A stretch of 44,935 nucleotides of DNA from Streptococcus sp. HMSC072G04. GTDB taxonomy: Bacteria > Bacillota > Bacilli > Lactobacillales > Streptococcaceae. The stretch lies in assembly GCF_001813295.1 (NCBI RefSeq), contig NZ_KV812021.1, forward strand, positions 56,582 through 101,516, read 5' to 3'. The stretch's first letter is position 1; each line of letters starts with the position of its first letter. Shown one piece after another: positions 36,915-44,935 of the stretch. A program made the translations under genes and the position numbers. The notes under the pieces are model-generated. The model did not search any database and was not told where the DNA came from. It was given only the letters and a program-made list of their open reading frames with translations.

Positions 36915-38156
36915 TTATAATTTTTCGTTGACATACCGGACGAATTCATTCCACCAAACCTTTAAGAAAAAGCTTTTCTCAATGGTTCTTCCTGCTACCA
37001 TATCGACCGTTGGCTCTTGATCTTCTAAGTAGCCACGTCCGATTTTATCTGGATCAGTGTAGTGTATTTTTCCAAGATTAGTGCCTGATTTGACAGGTGC
37101 TCGGAATGATTCTTGGTCACTCTTGAATTGAATTTTTGGTTCCGCTTGACTGCCTTGCTTTTCGACGATATAGAAGTCTTTTTTTGCAACAGCTAAAACA
37201 GTCTCGGATTTCCCATCTATGACAGTTGCCTTACTTTTTCCGTAGGGATCTCCTTCTTTGACGACAATGGAAGAAACAAAGGTCCGTACCACGTAGTTCA
37301 TCAGAGAAGAAGTAGCCACAAAACGTGCATACGGATCACCGTCAACTGCCTCCACTCCTAGGACAACAGTGATCATATGGATGCCATTTTGCGTTGTTGA
37401 TGCAGCAAAGGTGATGCCACCTTTGGTAGAGTTGCTGACCCGTAGGCCATCAACTCCAGAACGGTAATTCGGCATGCCTTCTAGCATCAGGTTGGGGTTT
37501 TCAATCTGTGTGTTTGAAAAAAGAGCAGTGGGTTTTGAAGTATATTTGGTCACTTCAGGAAAATCCTGGAGTAAGTGCTTGGCAATAACAGCAATATCAT
37601 AAGCGCTCAATTGATTTTCGTCTTCTTTCCCGTCAGGATCTCCGCTGATGGTTTGAGTATTTAATCCAGTAGCATTGATTAAATGAGGAGATTGAATGCC
37701 CCATTCAGCAAGTTTTTTCTTCATTTTTTCAACGAAGCTTTTCTCAGAGCCCCCCACTTTCTCAGCTAAGGCCAAGGCAGCAGTGCTAGAATTTCCAACT
37801 AAAAGAGCAGTCAATAACTGTTCAACCGTATATTGGTTCGCTTCCATAGGAAGAGTACCAGCACCTTCGATATCATTTAAAGCCAGAGCTTTCTCAGACA
37901 ATTTGATAGGATCTTTTAGAGAAAGTTTTTTTTCATGAATAGCTTCGAAAATCAGATAAGTGGTCAAGAGTGTAGATAGTCCCCCCACATCTCGCTTTTT
38001 CTCTGAATCCTTTTCATATAAAATTTTACCTGTATCAGCTTCAACAGCAATAGCACTTTGAGCAGCAAGTTCTAGCTCATCTGCCAGAACGACTTGATAA
38101 GGTAAACTGCATAACAGCAGGATGAAGGTTAAAAAAGAAAGAAAGAATTTTTTCAC
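36915..38156 (-). CDS. dacA: DacA/PBP3-like protein, probably catalytically inactive
   Basis: By overall sequence this 413-aa protein is a low-molecular-weight PBP of the DacA (D-alanyl-D-alanine carboxypeptidase) type: signal peptide (1-25), the opening AAQSAIAVEADTGKILYEKD, PMEANQYTVEQLLTALLV, a C-terminal beta domain and the membrane-binding end FFLKVWWNEFVRYVNEKL. The three catalytic motifs are missing. Where SxxK belongs (about 59-62) it reads GGLSTLL without any Lys; where SxN belongs it reads GNSS (121-124); where KTG belongs it reads RVS (239-241). The frame is intact and the rest conserved, so it looks like a pseudoenzyme, not debris. The start is GTG 38156, with GAGGAAA upstream. 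Position next to sufB matches the pneumococcal dacA locus. Confidence 0.85.
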   Translation of the reverse strand: MKKFFLSFLTFILLLCSLPYQVVLADELELAAQSAIAVEADTGKILYEKDSEKKRDVGGLSTLLTTYLIFEAIHEKKLSLKDPIKLSEKALALNDIEGAGTLPMEANQYTVEQLLTALLVGNSSTAALALAEKVGGSEKSFVEKMKKKLAEWGIQSPHLINATGLNTQTISGDPDGKEDENQLSAYDIAVIAKHLLQDFPEVTKYTSKPTALFSNTQIENPNLMLEGMPNYRSGVDGLRVSNSTKGGITFAASTTQNGIHMITVVLGVEAVDGDPYARFVATSSLMNYVVRTFVSSIVVKEGDPYGKSKATVIDGKSETVLAVAKKDFYIVEKQGSQAEPKIQFKSDQESFRAPVKSGTNLGKIHYTDPDKIGRGYLEDQEPTVDMVAGRTIEKSFFLKVWWNEFVRYVNEKL

Positions 38157-38185
38157 AGTTGTTTCCTCGTTGCTTAGTCCTCTCT

Positions 38186-38199
38186 ATTGTATCATACAA
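38186..38199 (-). promoter_or_regulatory. -10 element and palindrome before the DacA-like gene
   Basis: On the minus strand TACAAT (38191-38186) is a good -10; the -35 17 nt upstream is weak. It is overlapped by a perfect 13-bp palindrome, TTGTATCATACAA (38187-38199), a possible operator. Confidence 0.45.
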
Positions 38200-38278
38200 A
38201 TGATTAATGGAAAATTGTAAAATCATCAATTAGGCTAAAAAGTCAGTCATAGCAAGGTTTTTGAATAGTGATAAAACG

Positions 38279-38293
38279 AATATTCAGAAAATT
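38279..38293. promoter_or_regulatory. CodY box of the ami operon
   Basis: AATATTCAGAAAATT matches the CodY consensus AATTTTCWGAAAATT at 14 of 15 positions and ends 3 nt before the -35. Confidence 0.82.
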
Positions 38294-38296
38294 TAG

Positions 38297-38325
38297 TTTA
38301 CTTTTTTTTCTACTTGTGATATAAT
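38297..38325 (+). promoter_or_regulatory. amiA promoter
   Basis: TTTACT (38297-38302), 17 nt, TATAAT (38320-38325) with an upstream TG (extended -10). Confidence 0.75.
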
Positions 38326-38361
38326 CTTAAACAAATCTAAAAAAACTATTGGAGAATTCCT

Positions 38362-40347
38362 ATGAAAAAAGGTAAAGTATTCGCAGTTGCCGGAGTAACA
38401 CTCCTTGCAGCTGGATTGTTAGCTGCATGTTCTAGTTCAAATACTAGCAAAGCAAGCTCAGGCGAAGACAAAAACTATGGTTATGTCTACACTTCAGATC
38501 CAACAACTTTGGACTATACAATTTCTTCTAAAGCTGCTACCCATGACATCACTACAAATGTGGTAGACGGTTTGTTAGAAAATGATAAATACGGTAACCT
38601 TGTACCTTCACTTGCGGAAGACTGGTCTGTTTCTAAAGACGGTTTGACTTATACCTACAAGATTCGTAAAGGTGTCAAATGGTATGATGCGGATGGTGAA
38701 GAACACGGCGAAGTGACTGCCAAAGACTTCGTGACTGGTTTGAAACACGCTGCTGATAAAAAATCAGAAGAACTTCCACTAGTTCAAGGCTCAATCAAAG
38801 GCTTGGATGATTATGTGCAAGGAAAAACTACAGACTTCAGCCAAGTTGGTGTCAAAGCGGTTGATGATTACACACTTCAATACACATTGAACAAACCTGA
38901 AACTTTCTGGAACTCTAAAACGACTAACGGAATTTTGTCCCCAATAAGCACAGAGTTCTTGAAGAGTAAGGGAGATGATTTTGGTCAACCAAACGATGTG
39001 AAGTCAATCCTTGCAAACGGACCTTTCCTTCTTAAATCAATCACTTCAAAATCATCTGTTGTATTTGAAAAGAATGACAACTACTGGGATAAGAAAAACG
39101 TTCACCTGAAAGAAGTAAAATATACTTATTACGATGGATCAGACCAAGATTCATTGGCACGTGGATTCTCTGATGGTGCTTATACAAAAGCTCGCCTTTT
39201 CCCTGCAAGTTCAAACTTTGCAACTGTAGAGAAAAAATATAAAGACGATATCTTTACTACACCAGCAGGATCAGGTGTAGCAGTCCTTGGCTTTAACCTT
39301 GATCGTCAATCTTACAAACACACTGCTAAGAAATCCGATGCTGAAAAATCTTCTACTAAGAAAGCAATTTTGAACAAAGATTTCCGTCAGGCCGTCACTT
39401 TTGCCTTGAACCGTGAAAGCTACTCAGCACAAGTCAATGGTAAAGAATTTGCTAAACCAGCTATCCGTAATACATATGTTGCACCTGCGTTCGTACAAGT
39501 AGATGGAAAAGACTTCGGAAATGTAGTTGCAGATAAGTTGACTACTTATGGAGACCAATGGAAGGGTATCAACCTTGCAGATGGTCAAGATGGTCTTTAC
39601 AACAAAGATAAAGCGAAAGCACAACTTGAAAAAGCCAAAGCTGAACTTCAAAAAGATGGTGTTCAATTCCCAATTCATATTGATGTACCGGTAGCACAAA
39701 ATTCTACAAACTTTGTTTCACGGATGCAATCTCTGAAACAAACTGTGGAAGATACTCTTGGTAAAGACAATGTCGTTCTTGATCTTCAAATGATGGACTC
39801 AGACGAAGTGTTGAATATTACTTTGAATGTGCCATCAGCTGCAGACGCAGACTGGGATCTTCAAGGAATGGTAGGATGGAACCCAGACTATGATGATCCA
39901 TCAACTTACCTTGATACTCTTCAACCAGCTTCTGAGGACCAAACAAAAGTTTACCTTGGTTTTGCAGGTGGTGTAGATAACCCATCAGCAAAAGCTGTAG
40001 GTTTGGATGAGTTTGCAAAACTTCTTGACGATGCAAACAACGAAACACAAGATGTTGTGAAACGTTATGAAAAATACGCAGCAGCTCAAGCTTGGTTGAC
40101 AGATAGTGCGATTGTTATTCCAACGATGTCAAGTACAGGTGCTGCAACAGTTGTTTCTAAGGTAGTTCCATTCTCTGAACCATCATCACAAACAGGTAAC
40201 AAAGGTTCAACATACTTGAAATACGTTGAAGTTCAAGATGAGCCGGTTACTAAGAAACAATACGATGAAGCCCTTAAGAAATGGCAAAAAGAAAAAGCTG
40301 AGTCAAACAAAAAAGCTCAACAAGATCTTGAAAAACACGTTAAATAA
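38362..40347 (+). CDS. amiA: Oligopeptide-binding lipoprotein AmiA
   Basis: This 661-aa lipoprotein captures extracellular oligopeptides for the Ami permease. The lipobox LAAC gives lipid-modified Cys23, after a typical signal peptide. The family 5 solute-binding domain follows, with SDPTTLDYTISSKAATHDIT, NVVDGLLENDKYGNLVPSLA and, near the C-terminus, GWNPDYDDPSTYLDTLQPAS. The C-terminal 50 residues are Lys/Glu-rich and helical. It is the first gene of amiACDEF; a hairpin terminator separates it from amiC, which should give excess binding protein. GGAGAA precedes ATG 38362. Confidence 0.95.
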   Translation: MKKGKVFAVAGVTLLAAGLLAACSSSNTSKASSGEDKNYGYVYTSDPTTLDYTISSKAATHDITTNVVDGLLENDKYGNLVPSLAEDWSVSKDGLTYTYKIRKGVKWYDADGEEHGEVTAKDFVTGLKHAADKKSEELPLVQGSIKGLDDYVQGKTTDFSQVGVKAVDDYTLQYTLNKPETFWNSKTTNGILSPISTEFLKSKGDDFGQPNDVKSILANGPFLLKSITSKSSVVFEKNDNYWDKKNVHLKEVKYTYYDGSDQDSLARGFSDGAYTKARLFPASSNFATVEKKYKDDIFTTPAGSGVAVLGFNLDRQSYKHTAKKSDAEKSSTKKAILNKDFRQAVTFALNRESYSAQVNGKEFAKPAIRNTYVAPAFVQVDGKDFGNVVADKLTTYGDQWKGINLADGQDGLYNKDKAKAQLEKAKAELQKDGVQFPIHIDVPVAQNSTNFVSRMQSLKQTVEDTLGKDNVVLDLQMMDSDEVLNITLNVPSAADADWDLQGMVGWNPDYDDPSTYLDTLQPASEDQTKVYLGFAGGVDNPSAKAVGLDEFAKLLDDANNETQDVVKRYEKYAAAQAWLTDSAIVIPTMSSTGAATVVSKVVPFSEPSSQTGNKGSTYLKYVEVQDEPVTKKQYDEALKKWQKEKAESNKKAQQDLEKHVK

Positions 40348-40367
40348 TTAAATTATTGATTTTCATT

Positions 40368-40400
40368 AGAACTTTCTCTTCTAGGGGAGAAAGTTCTTTT
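40368..40400 (+). terminator. Partial terminator between amiA and amiC
   Basis: AGAACTTTCTC (40368-40378), GAGAAAGTTCT (40387-40397) and four T residues. A perfect 11-bp stem inside the operon, with no clear promoter after it. Confidence 0.82.
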
Positions 40401-40420
40401 GGACATTAAAGGAATGAAAT

Positions 40421-41920
40421 ATGAAAAAATATGTTTTTATGCGTATTTTGCGTTCGTTAGTGTCGATCTTTCTCGTCACGACATTAACCTACATGATTAT
40501 CTATACGCTAACACCGAGAAATCTCATCTTTAAAAATGACCCCAACTACAATAAAGTAGCGAAGACAAAAGATTCGAAGATCAACTACGAAAATACAGTC
40601 TATGATCGCATGGGTTATTTGGAATACATGGATTCAAAGAGCTTGCAACAAAAAGCAAGTAAAGAAGATTCTTCTGTAACAGTTGATGCGACTACTGCTA
40701 ATGAAAAGATCTATAAAGAATACATTAACAAATTAGGTCATGGTTGGCAGTTGAAACGTTTCCCAGAAAGTAAGTCTTTTTATGCGGTGCGTGAAATTCC
40801 GGTTTTTGAACGTGTCATTAGTTTCTATGCGAATTTGATTCAATTTGATCATCCAGGTTGGGTGAAAGATGCCTCAAATCCAAACCTCAAACGCTATATC
40901 CGTATTGAAAATGATCCATCTATTGGTTGGTCTGTTGTAGGTTCTGGTACGAAGCACAAATACCTCTTGTACTTTAATGGTCAATTCCCATATGTACACC
41001 AAAACTTTGTGACCTTAAACCTTGGAAATTCATATCCAACTTATTCAAATACCCCTGTTCTTCAAGTTATTACCCAAGGACAAGGAACAACTAAGAAGAG
41101 TGAAGTGAACTTCCCAACAGGTAAAAAGACATCTTCAATCGATATCTACTCACGTACCTACAAATCACCAAGTAAGGCAGACTCACAAGATATCAGTCGA
41201 TTTGGTAAAGGGGACGCTTATACAGCAACGTTGAGCAACTATGAGAATCCATCCATGATTGCATCTTCTTCAATCATTGGTTTGATTGGTATTGCGATTG
41301 CTTACTTGATTGCGATCCCATTAGGATCTTACATGGCTCTGTTCAAGGACTCATGGTTTGATAGCATCTCAACAGCAACCTTGACATTTATGATGTCTCT
41401 TCCAACTATTGCCCTTGTTTACATTGTGCGTCTAGCAGGTTCATTCTTTGGACTTCCAGACTCATTCCCAGTACTTGGAGCACAGGATTGGCGTTCATAT
41501 GTATTGCCTTCTCTGATTCTTGGCTTGTTGAGTGCTCCATTTATCGCAGTTTGGATTCGTCGTTACATGATCGATATCCACTCGCAAGATTTCGTCCGTT
41601 TTGCTCGTTCAAAAGGATTGTCAGAACGTGAGATCTCAAGAAAACACATCTTCAAAAATGCGATGGTTCCATTGGTATCTGGTATTCCAGGTTCTATTAT
41701 TGGAGTTATCTCAGGTGCGACACTTACTGAAACGGTCTTCGCTTTCCCAGGTATGGGTAAAATGTTGATTGACTCTATTAAAGCATCAAACAACACCATG
41801 GTCATCGGACTTGTCTTCATCTTCACATCACTTGGTATCTTTGCTGCCATGTTAGGTGATATCTTGATGACAGTGCTTGATCCACGGATTAAATTAACGA
41901 ATACGAAAGGAGGCAAATAA
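40421..41920 (+). CDS. amiC: Oligopeptide permease subunit AmiC
   Basis: A 499-aa integral membrane subunit. After the first helix (about 10-28) a large extracellular region of about 240 residues precedes the helical core, the feature that sets AmiC apart from shorter OppB permeases. The core has five helices and the EAA loop [20 protein letters not shown], followed by the typical [27 protein letters not shown] precedes ATG 40421. The stop overlaps the amiD start by 1 nt. Confidence 0.94.
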   Translation: MKKYVFMRILRSLVSIFLVTTLTYMIIYTLTPRNLIFKNDPNYNKVAKTKDSKINYENTVYDRMGYLEYMDSKSLQQKASKEDSSVTVDATTANEKIYKEYINKLGHGWQLKRFPESKSFYAVREIPVFERVISFYANLIQFDHPGWVKDASNPNLKRYIRIENDPSIGWSVVGSGTKHKYLLYFNGQFPYVHQNFVTLNLGNSYPTYSNTPVLQVITQGQGTTKKSEVNFPTGKKTSSIDIYSRTYKSPSKADSQDISRFGKGDAYTATLSNYENPSMIASSSIIGLIGIAIAYLIAIPLGSYMALFKDSWFDSISTATLTFMMSLPTIALVYIVRLAGSFFGLPDSFPVLGAQDWRSYVLPSLILGLLSAPFIAVWIRRYMIDIHSQDFVRFARSKGLSEREISRKHIFKNAMVPLVSGIPGSIIGVISGATLTETVFAFPGMGKMLIDSIKASNNTMVIGLVFIFTSLGIFAAMLGDILMTVLDPRIKLTNTKGGK

Positions 41921-42846
41921 TGGCTACAATCGATAAAAATAAATTTCAGTTTGTAAAACGCGATGACTTTGCCTCTGAAGTAATCGATGCTCCAGCGTAT
42001 TCATACTGGAAATCTGTATTCAGACAATTCTTGAAAAAAAGAACCACGATCATTATGCTTGCTGTTTTGATTGGGATTCTTTTGATGAGTTTTGTTTACC
42101 CGATGTTTTCAAATTTTGATTACAACGATGTAAGTAAGGTAAATGACTTTACTGCTCGTTTGAATCCACCAAGTGCCAAAGCTTTCTTTGGTACAGATAA
42201 TAACGGTAAATCCCTCTTTGATGGAGTTTGGTTCGGTGCTCGGAATTCCATTATTATTTCCTTCGTCGCCACTGTTATTAACGTCGTGGTCGGAGTCATT
42301 GTTGGTGGAATTTGGGGAATCTCAAAATCCATCGACCGTATCATGATGGAAGTTTATAACGTTATTTCAAATATCCCATTCTTGCTAATCGTTATCGTCT
42401 TGACTTACTCAATGGGATCTGGTTTCTGGAACTTGATTCTTGCTATGTCCTTAACAGGATGGATCGGGATAGCCTACATGATTCGTGTTCAAATCATGCG
42501 TTACCGTGATTTGGAGTACAACTTGGCCAGTCGAACATTAGGAACGCCAACATTGAAAATTGTTACGAAAAATATTTTGCCTCAATTGGTATCTGTAATC
42601 GTGACACAAACATCACAAATGTTACCAAGTTTTATTTCTTATGAAGCCTTCCTTTCCTTCTTCGGACTTGGTCTTCCAATTACAGTTCCAAGTTTGGGAC
42701 GGTTGATTTCTGACTATTCTCAAAACGTAACTACAAATGCCTACCTATTTTGGATTCCGCTTACTGTTTTGATTTTAGTATCCTTGTCATTCTTTATCGT
42801 CGGACAAAACTTGGCCGATGCTAGCGACCCACGTACACATAGATAG
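41920..42846 (+). CDS. amiD: Oligopeptide permease subunit AmiD
   Basis: A 308-aa OppC-type permease that forms the channel with AmiC. It has an N-terminal cytoplasmic part and six helices (first at about 45-65), [20 protein letters not shown] after helix 1, and the EAA loop [26 protein letters not shown] precedes the ATG, which overlaps the amiC stop. Confidence 0.95.
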   Translation: MATIDKNKFQFVKRDDFASEVIDAPAYSYWKSVFRQFLKKRTTIIMLAVLIGILLMSFVYPMFSNFDYNDVSKVNDFTARLNPPSAKAFFGTDNNGKSLFDGVWFGARNSIIISFVATVINVVVGVIVGGIWGISKSIDRIMMEVYNVISNIPFLLIVIVLTYSMGSGFWNLILAMSLTGWIGIAYMIRVQIMRYRDLEYNLASRTLGTPTLKIVTKNILPQLVSVIVTQTSQMLPSFISYEAFLSFFGLGLPITVPSLGRLISDYSQNVTTNAYLFWIPLTVLILVSLSFFIVGQNLADASDPRTHR

Positions 42847-42857
42847 GAGGAGTAGAT

Positions 42858-43925
42858 ATGACATCAAATAACAATATTATTTTATCTGCTCAAGATATCG
42901 TAGTGGAATTTGACGTGCGCGATCGCGTACTGACAGCTATTCGTAGCGTATCGCTTGAGCTAGTAGAAGGTGAAGTTCTTGCCTTGGTTGGTGAGTCAGG
43001 TTCAGGGAAATCAGTTTTGACAAAAACGTTCACCGGAATGTTAGAAGATAACGGCCGTATTGCCCAAGGTTCGATTAAATACCGTGGTCAAGAATTGACA
43101 GATTTGAAATCGAATAAAGATTGGGAAAATATTCGTGGATCTAAGATCGCTACAATTTTCCAAGACCCAATGACAAGTTTGGACCCAATCAATACAATTG
43201 GTTCACAAATTACAGAAGTCATTATCAAACACCAAGGGAAAACAGCTAAAGAAGCCAAAGAAATGGCTTTGGACTATATGGAGAAAGTTGGAATTCCAGA
43301 TGCTGAACGTCGTTTTGATGAGTATCCATTCCAATATTCAGGTGGGATGCGTCAACGGATCGTTATTGCCATCGCCTTGGCCTGCCGTCCAGATATTTTA
43401 ATCTGTGACGAACCAACAACAGCCCTTGACGTAACCATTCAAGCGCAAATCATTGATTTGTTGAAATCCCTTCAAAAAGAATACCAATTTACAGTTATCT
43501 TTATCACCCACGACTTAGGTGTGGTTGCAAGTATTGCAGATAAAGTAGCCGTTATGTATGCTGGAGAAATTGTTGAGTTTGGTAAAGTAGAAGAAATTTT
43601 CTACGATCCAAAACATCCATACACATGGAGCTTGCTTTCAAGCTTGCCTCAATTATCAACCTCAGATGGTGATCTTTACTCTATCCCAGGGACTCCGCCA
43701 TCATTGTATGCTCCAATCAAAGGAGATGCCTTCGCTCTTCGTTCAGACTATGCAATGCAGATTGATTTTGAAGAAGAGGCACCTGCTTTCAAAGTGACCG
43801 ATACTCACTGGGCTAAGACATGGTTGCTCCATCCAGATGCACCAACAGTTCATAAACCAGAAGTAATCGAAAACCTTCACGAAAAGATTGGCTCAAAAAT
43901 GGGCTTCACTCACATGACAGAATAG
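42858..43925 (+). CDS. amiE: Oligopeptide ABC transporter ATPase AmiE
   Basis: A 355-aa OppD-type ATPase. Walker A is GESGSGKSV (about 44-52), Q-loop [15 protein letters not shown], signature [15 protein letters not shown], Walker [16 protein letters not shown] and switch His in FITHDLGVV; the C-terminal oligopeptide-transporter extension (from about 260) contains [14 protein letters not shown]. It works as a heterodimer with AmiF. TAGGAGGAG precedes the ATG, 11 nt after amiD. Confidence 0.95.
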   Translation: MTSNNNIILSAQDIVVEFDVRDRVLTAIRSVSLELVEGEVLALVGESGSGKSVLTKTFTGMLEDNGRIAQGSIKYRGQELTDLKSNKDWENIRGSKIATIFQDPMTSLDPINTIGSQITEVIIKHQGKTAKEAKEMALDYMEKVGIPDAERRFDEYPFQYSGGMRQRIVIAIALACRPDILICDEPTTALDVTIQAQIIDLLKSLQKEYQFTVIFITHDLGVVASIADKVAVMYAGEIVEFGKVEEIFYDPKHPYTWSLLSSLPQLSTSDGDLYSIPGTPPSLYAPIKGDAFALRSDYAMQIDFEEEAPAFKVTDTHWAKTWLLHPDAPTVHKPEVIENLHEKIGSKMGFTHMTE

Positions 43926-43935
43926 GAGGAAGGAA

Positions 43936-44862
43936 ATGACTGAAAAATTAGTTGAAATTAAAGATTTAGAAATTTCCTTCGGTGAAGGAAATAAAAAATT
44001 CGTTGCTGTTAAAAACGCCAACTTCTTTATTAATAAGGGAGAAACTTTCTCTCTTGTTGGTGAATCAGGAAGTGGGAAGACAACAATTGGACGTGCCATC
44101 ATCGGTCTGAATGATACAAGTGCTGGAGAAATTATTTATGACGGTCGCAAGATCAACGGAAAAAACTCTCATAGTGAAAAATCAGAGTTGATCCGTAAAA
44201 TTCAAATGATCTTCCAAGACCCAGCAGCAAGTTTGAATGAACGTGCAACAGTTGATTATATTATCTCTGAAGGTTTGATCAACCACCATTTGTTTAACAG
44301 TGAAGAAGAACGTCAGGAAAAAGTGAAAAATATTATGCATGAAGTCGGACTTCTTGCAGAACATTTGACACGTTACCCTCACGAATTCTCAGGTGGTCAA
44401 CGTCAACGGATCGGTATTGCCCGTGCACTTGTCATGGAACCAGAATTTGTCATTGCGGATGAACCAATCTCAGCCCTTGACGTTTCAGTACGTGCGCAGG
44501 TCTTGAACCTTTTGAAAAAATTCCAAAGAGAATTAGGCTTGACCTACCTCTTTATCGCCCATGACTTGTCAGTTGTGCGCTTCATTTCTGACCGTATTGC
44601 AGTTATCTATAAAGGGGTTATTGTAGAAGTAGCAGAAACTGAAGAGCTATTTAACCACCCAATCCATCCATACACCCAATCCCTACTTTCAGCGGTCCCA
44701 ATTCCAGATCCAATTCTAGAACGTAAAAAAGTTCTAAAAATCTACGATCCAGAACAACATGATTACTCTGAAGATAAACCACAAATGGTTGAAATTAAAC
44801 CAGGTCATTATGTATGGGCTAACAAAGCTGAAGAAAACAAATACAGACAAGAATATAAATAG
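43936..44862 (+). CDS. amiF: Oligopeptide ABC transporter ATPase AmiF
   Basis: A 308-aa OppF-type ATPase, partner of AmiE. Walker [10 protein letters not shown] (about 41-49), Q-loop [16 protein letters not shown], signature [15 protein letters not shown], Walker [16 protein letters not shown], switch His in FIAHDLSVV, and the C-terminal [19 protein letters not shown]. It is the last gene of the ami operon, 10 nt after amiE with AGGAGGAAGG between. Its stop codon lies in the terminator stem. Confidence 0.95.
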   Translation: MTEKLVEIKDLEISFGEGNKKFVAVKNANFFINKGETFSLVGESGSGKTTIGRAIIGLNDTSAGEIIYDGRKINGKNSHSEKSELIRKIQMIFQDPAASLNERATVDYIISEGLINHHLFNSEEERQEKVKNIMHEVGLLAEHLTRYPHEFSGGQRQRIGIARALVMEPEFVIADEPISALDVSVRAQVLNLLKKFQRELGLTYLFIAHDLSVVRFISDRIAVIYKGVIVEVAETEELFNHPIHPYTQSLLSAVPIPDPILERKKVLKIYDPEQHDYSEDKPQMVEIKPGHYVWANKAEENKYRQEYK

Positions 44863-44887
44863 AGAGGATTCCCTCTCTATTTTCTTT
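44859..44887 (+). terminator. Terminator of the ami operon
   Basis: ATAGAGAGG (44859-44867), loop ATTC, CCTCTCTAT (44872-44880), then T-rich sequence. The left arm includes the amiF stop codon. The last 45 nt of the window are very AT-rich and hold nothing else I can name. Confidence 0.88.
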
Positions 44888-44935
44888 ATTCAAAAAAACT
44901 TTAAAAAAAAATAAAATTTTTTGAAAAAAAGTATT

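Noticed and set aside
38275..38282. AACGAATA, 7 of 8 bases of the SigX box before amiA
   Set aside because: It overlaps the CodY box and a complete sigma-A promoter follows; a chance match is more likely.

Overview
The window reads as chromosomal DNA of an oral viridans Streptococcus (mitis/sanguinis type, perhaps S. parasanguinis-like; the species call is inference). The evidence is the run of streptococcal gene blocks (pyrG, class II fba, rpmB-Gls24-fakA, ilvBNCA, fused glnPH/glnQ, uppP-mecA-rgpG, sufCDSUB, dacA locus, amiACDEF), AGGAGG-type ribosome binding sites, moderate GC, and CodY- and CcpA-type sites. I saw no prophage, IS element, CRISPR array or rRNA.

Layout. 1-5.6 kb: B3/4-domain protein, pyrG behind a CTP-type attenuator, tRNA-Leu, a small membrane protein, fba, and an alpha/beta hydrolase that looks leaderless. 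5.6-9.1 kb: a three-gene ABC-2 exporter behind a promoter overlapped by a cre-like site, a GNAT acetyltransferase, tRNA-Thr. 9.1-11 kb: a LytTR regulator with two LiaF-type membrane proteins; its two promoters carry the same 21-bp-phased direct repeats, and an intergenic repeat element sits between them. 11-18 kb: rpmB, Gls24 protein, fakA, a lipoprotein, then a small membrane protein, a 29-codon overlapping ORF, an ABC-2 transporter and a NarL-type two-component system in one operon. 18-24 kb: ilvBN-ilvC-ilvA with two CodY boxes, an SPFH protein, a small XRE-like protein. 24-31.5 kb: glnQ and glnPH on the minus strand; a DUF2207 protein, uppP, mecA and rgpG on the plus strand. 31.6-37 kb: the whole SUF iron-sulfur operon. 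37-45 kb: a minus-strand DacA/PBP3 homologue that has lost all three catalytic motifs, then the complete ami oligopeptide permease operon behind a strong CodY box.

Themes. Branched-chain amino-acid synthesis and peptide import are probably both repressed by CodY when amino acids are plentiful. Several loci concern the cell envelope (uppP, rgpG, DacA-like protein, LiaF/LytTR module, two ABC-2 exporters, TCS). The two most unusual items are the DacA-like pseudoenzyme (36915-38156) and the LytTR/LiaF module with its matched operators (9075-10957).
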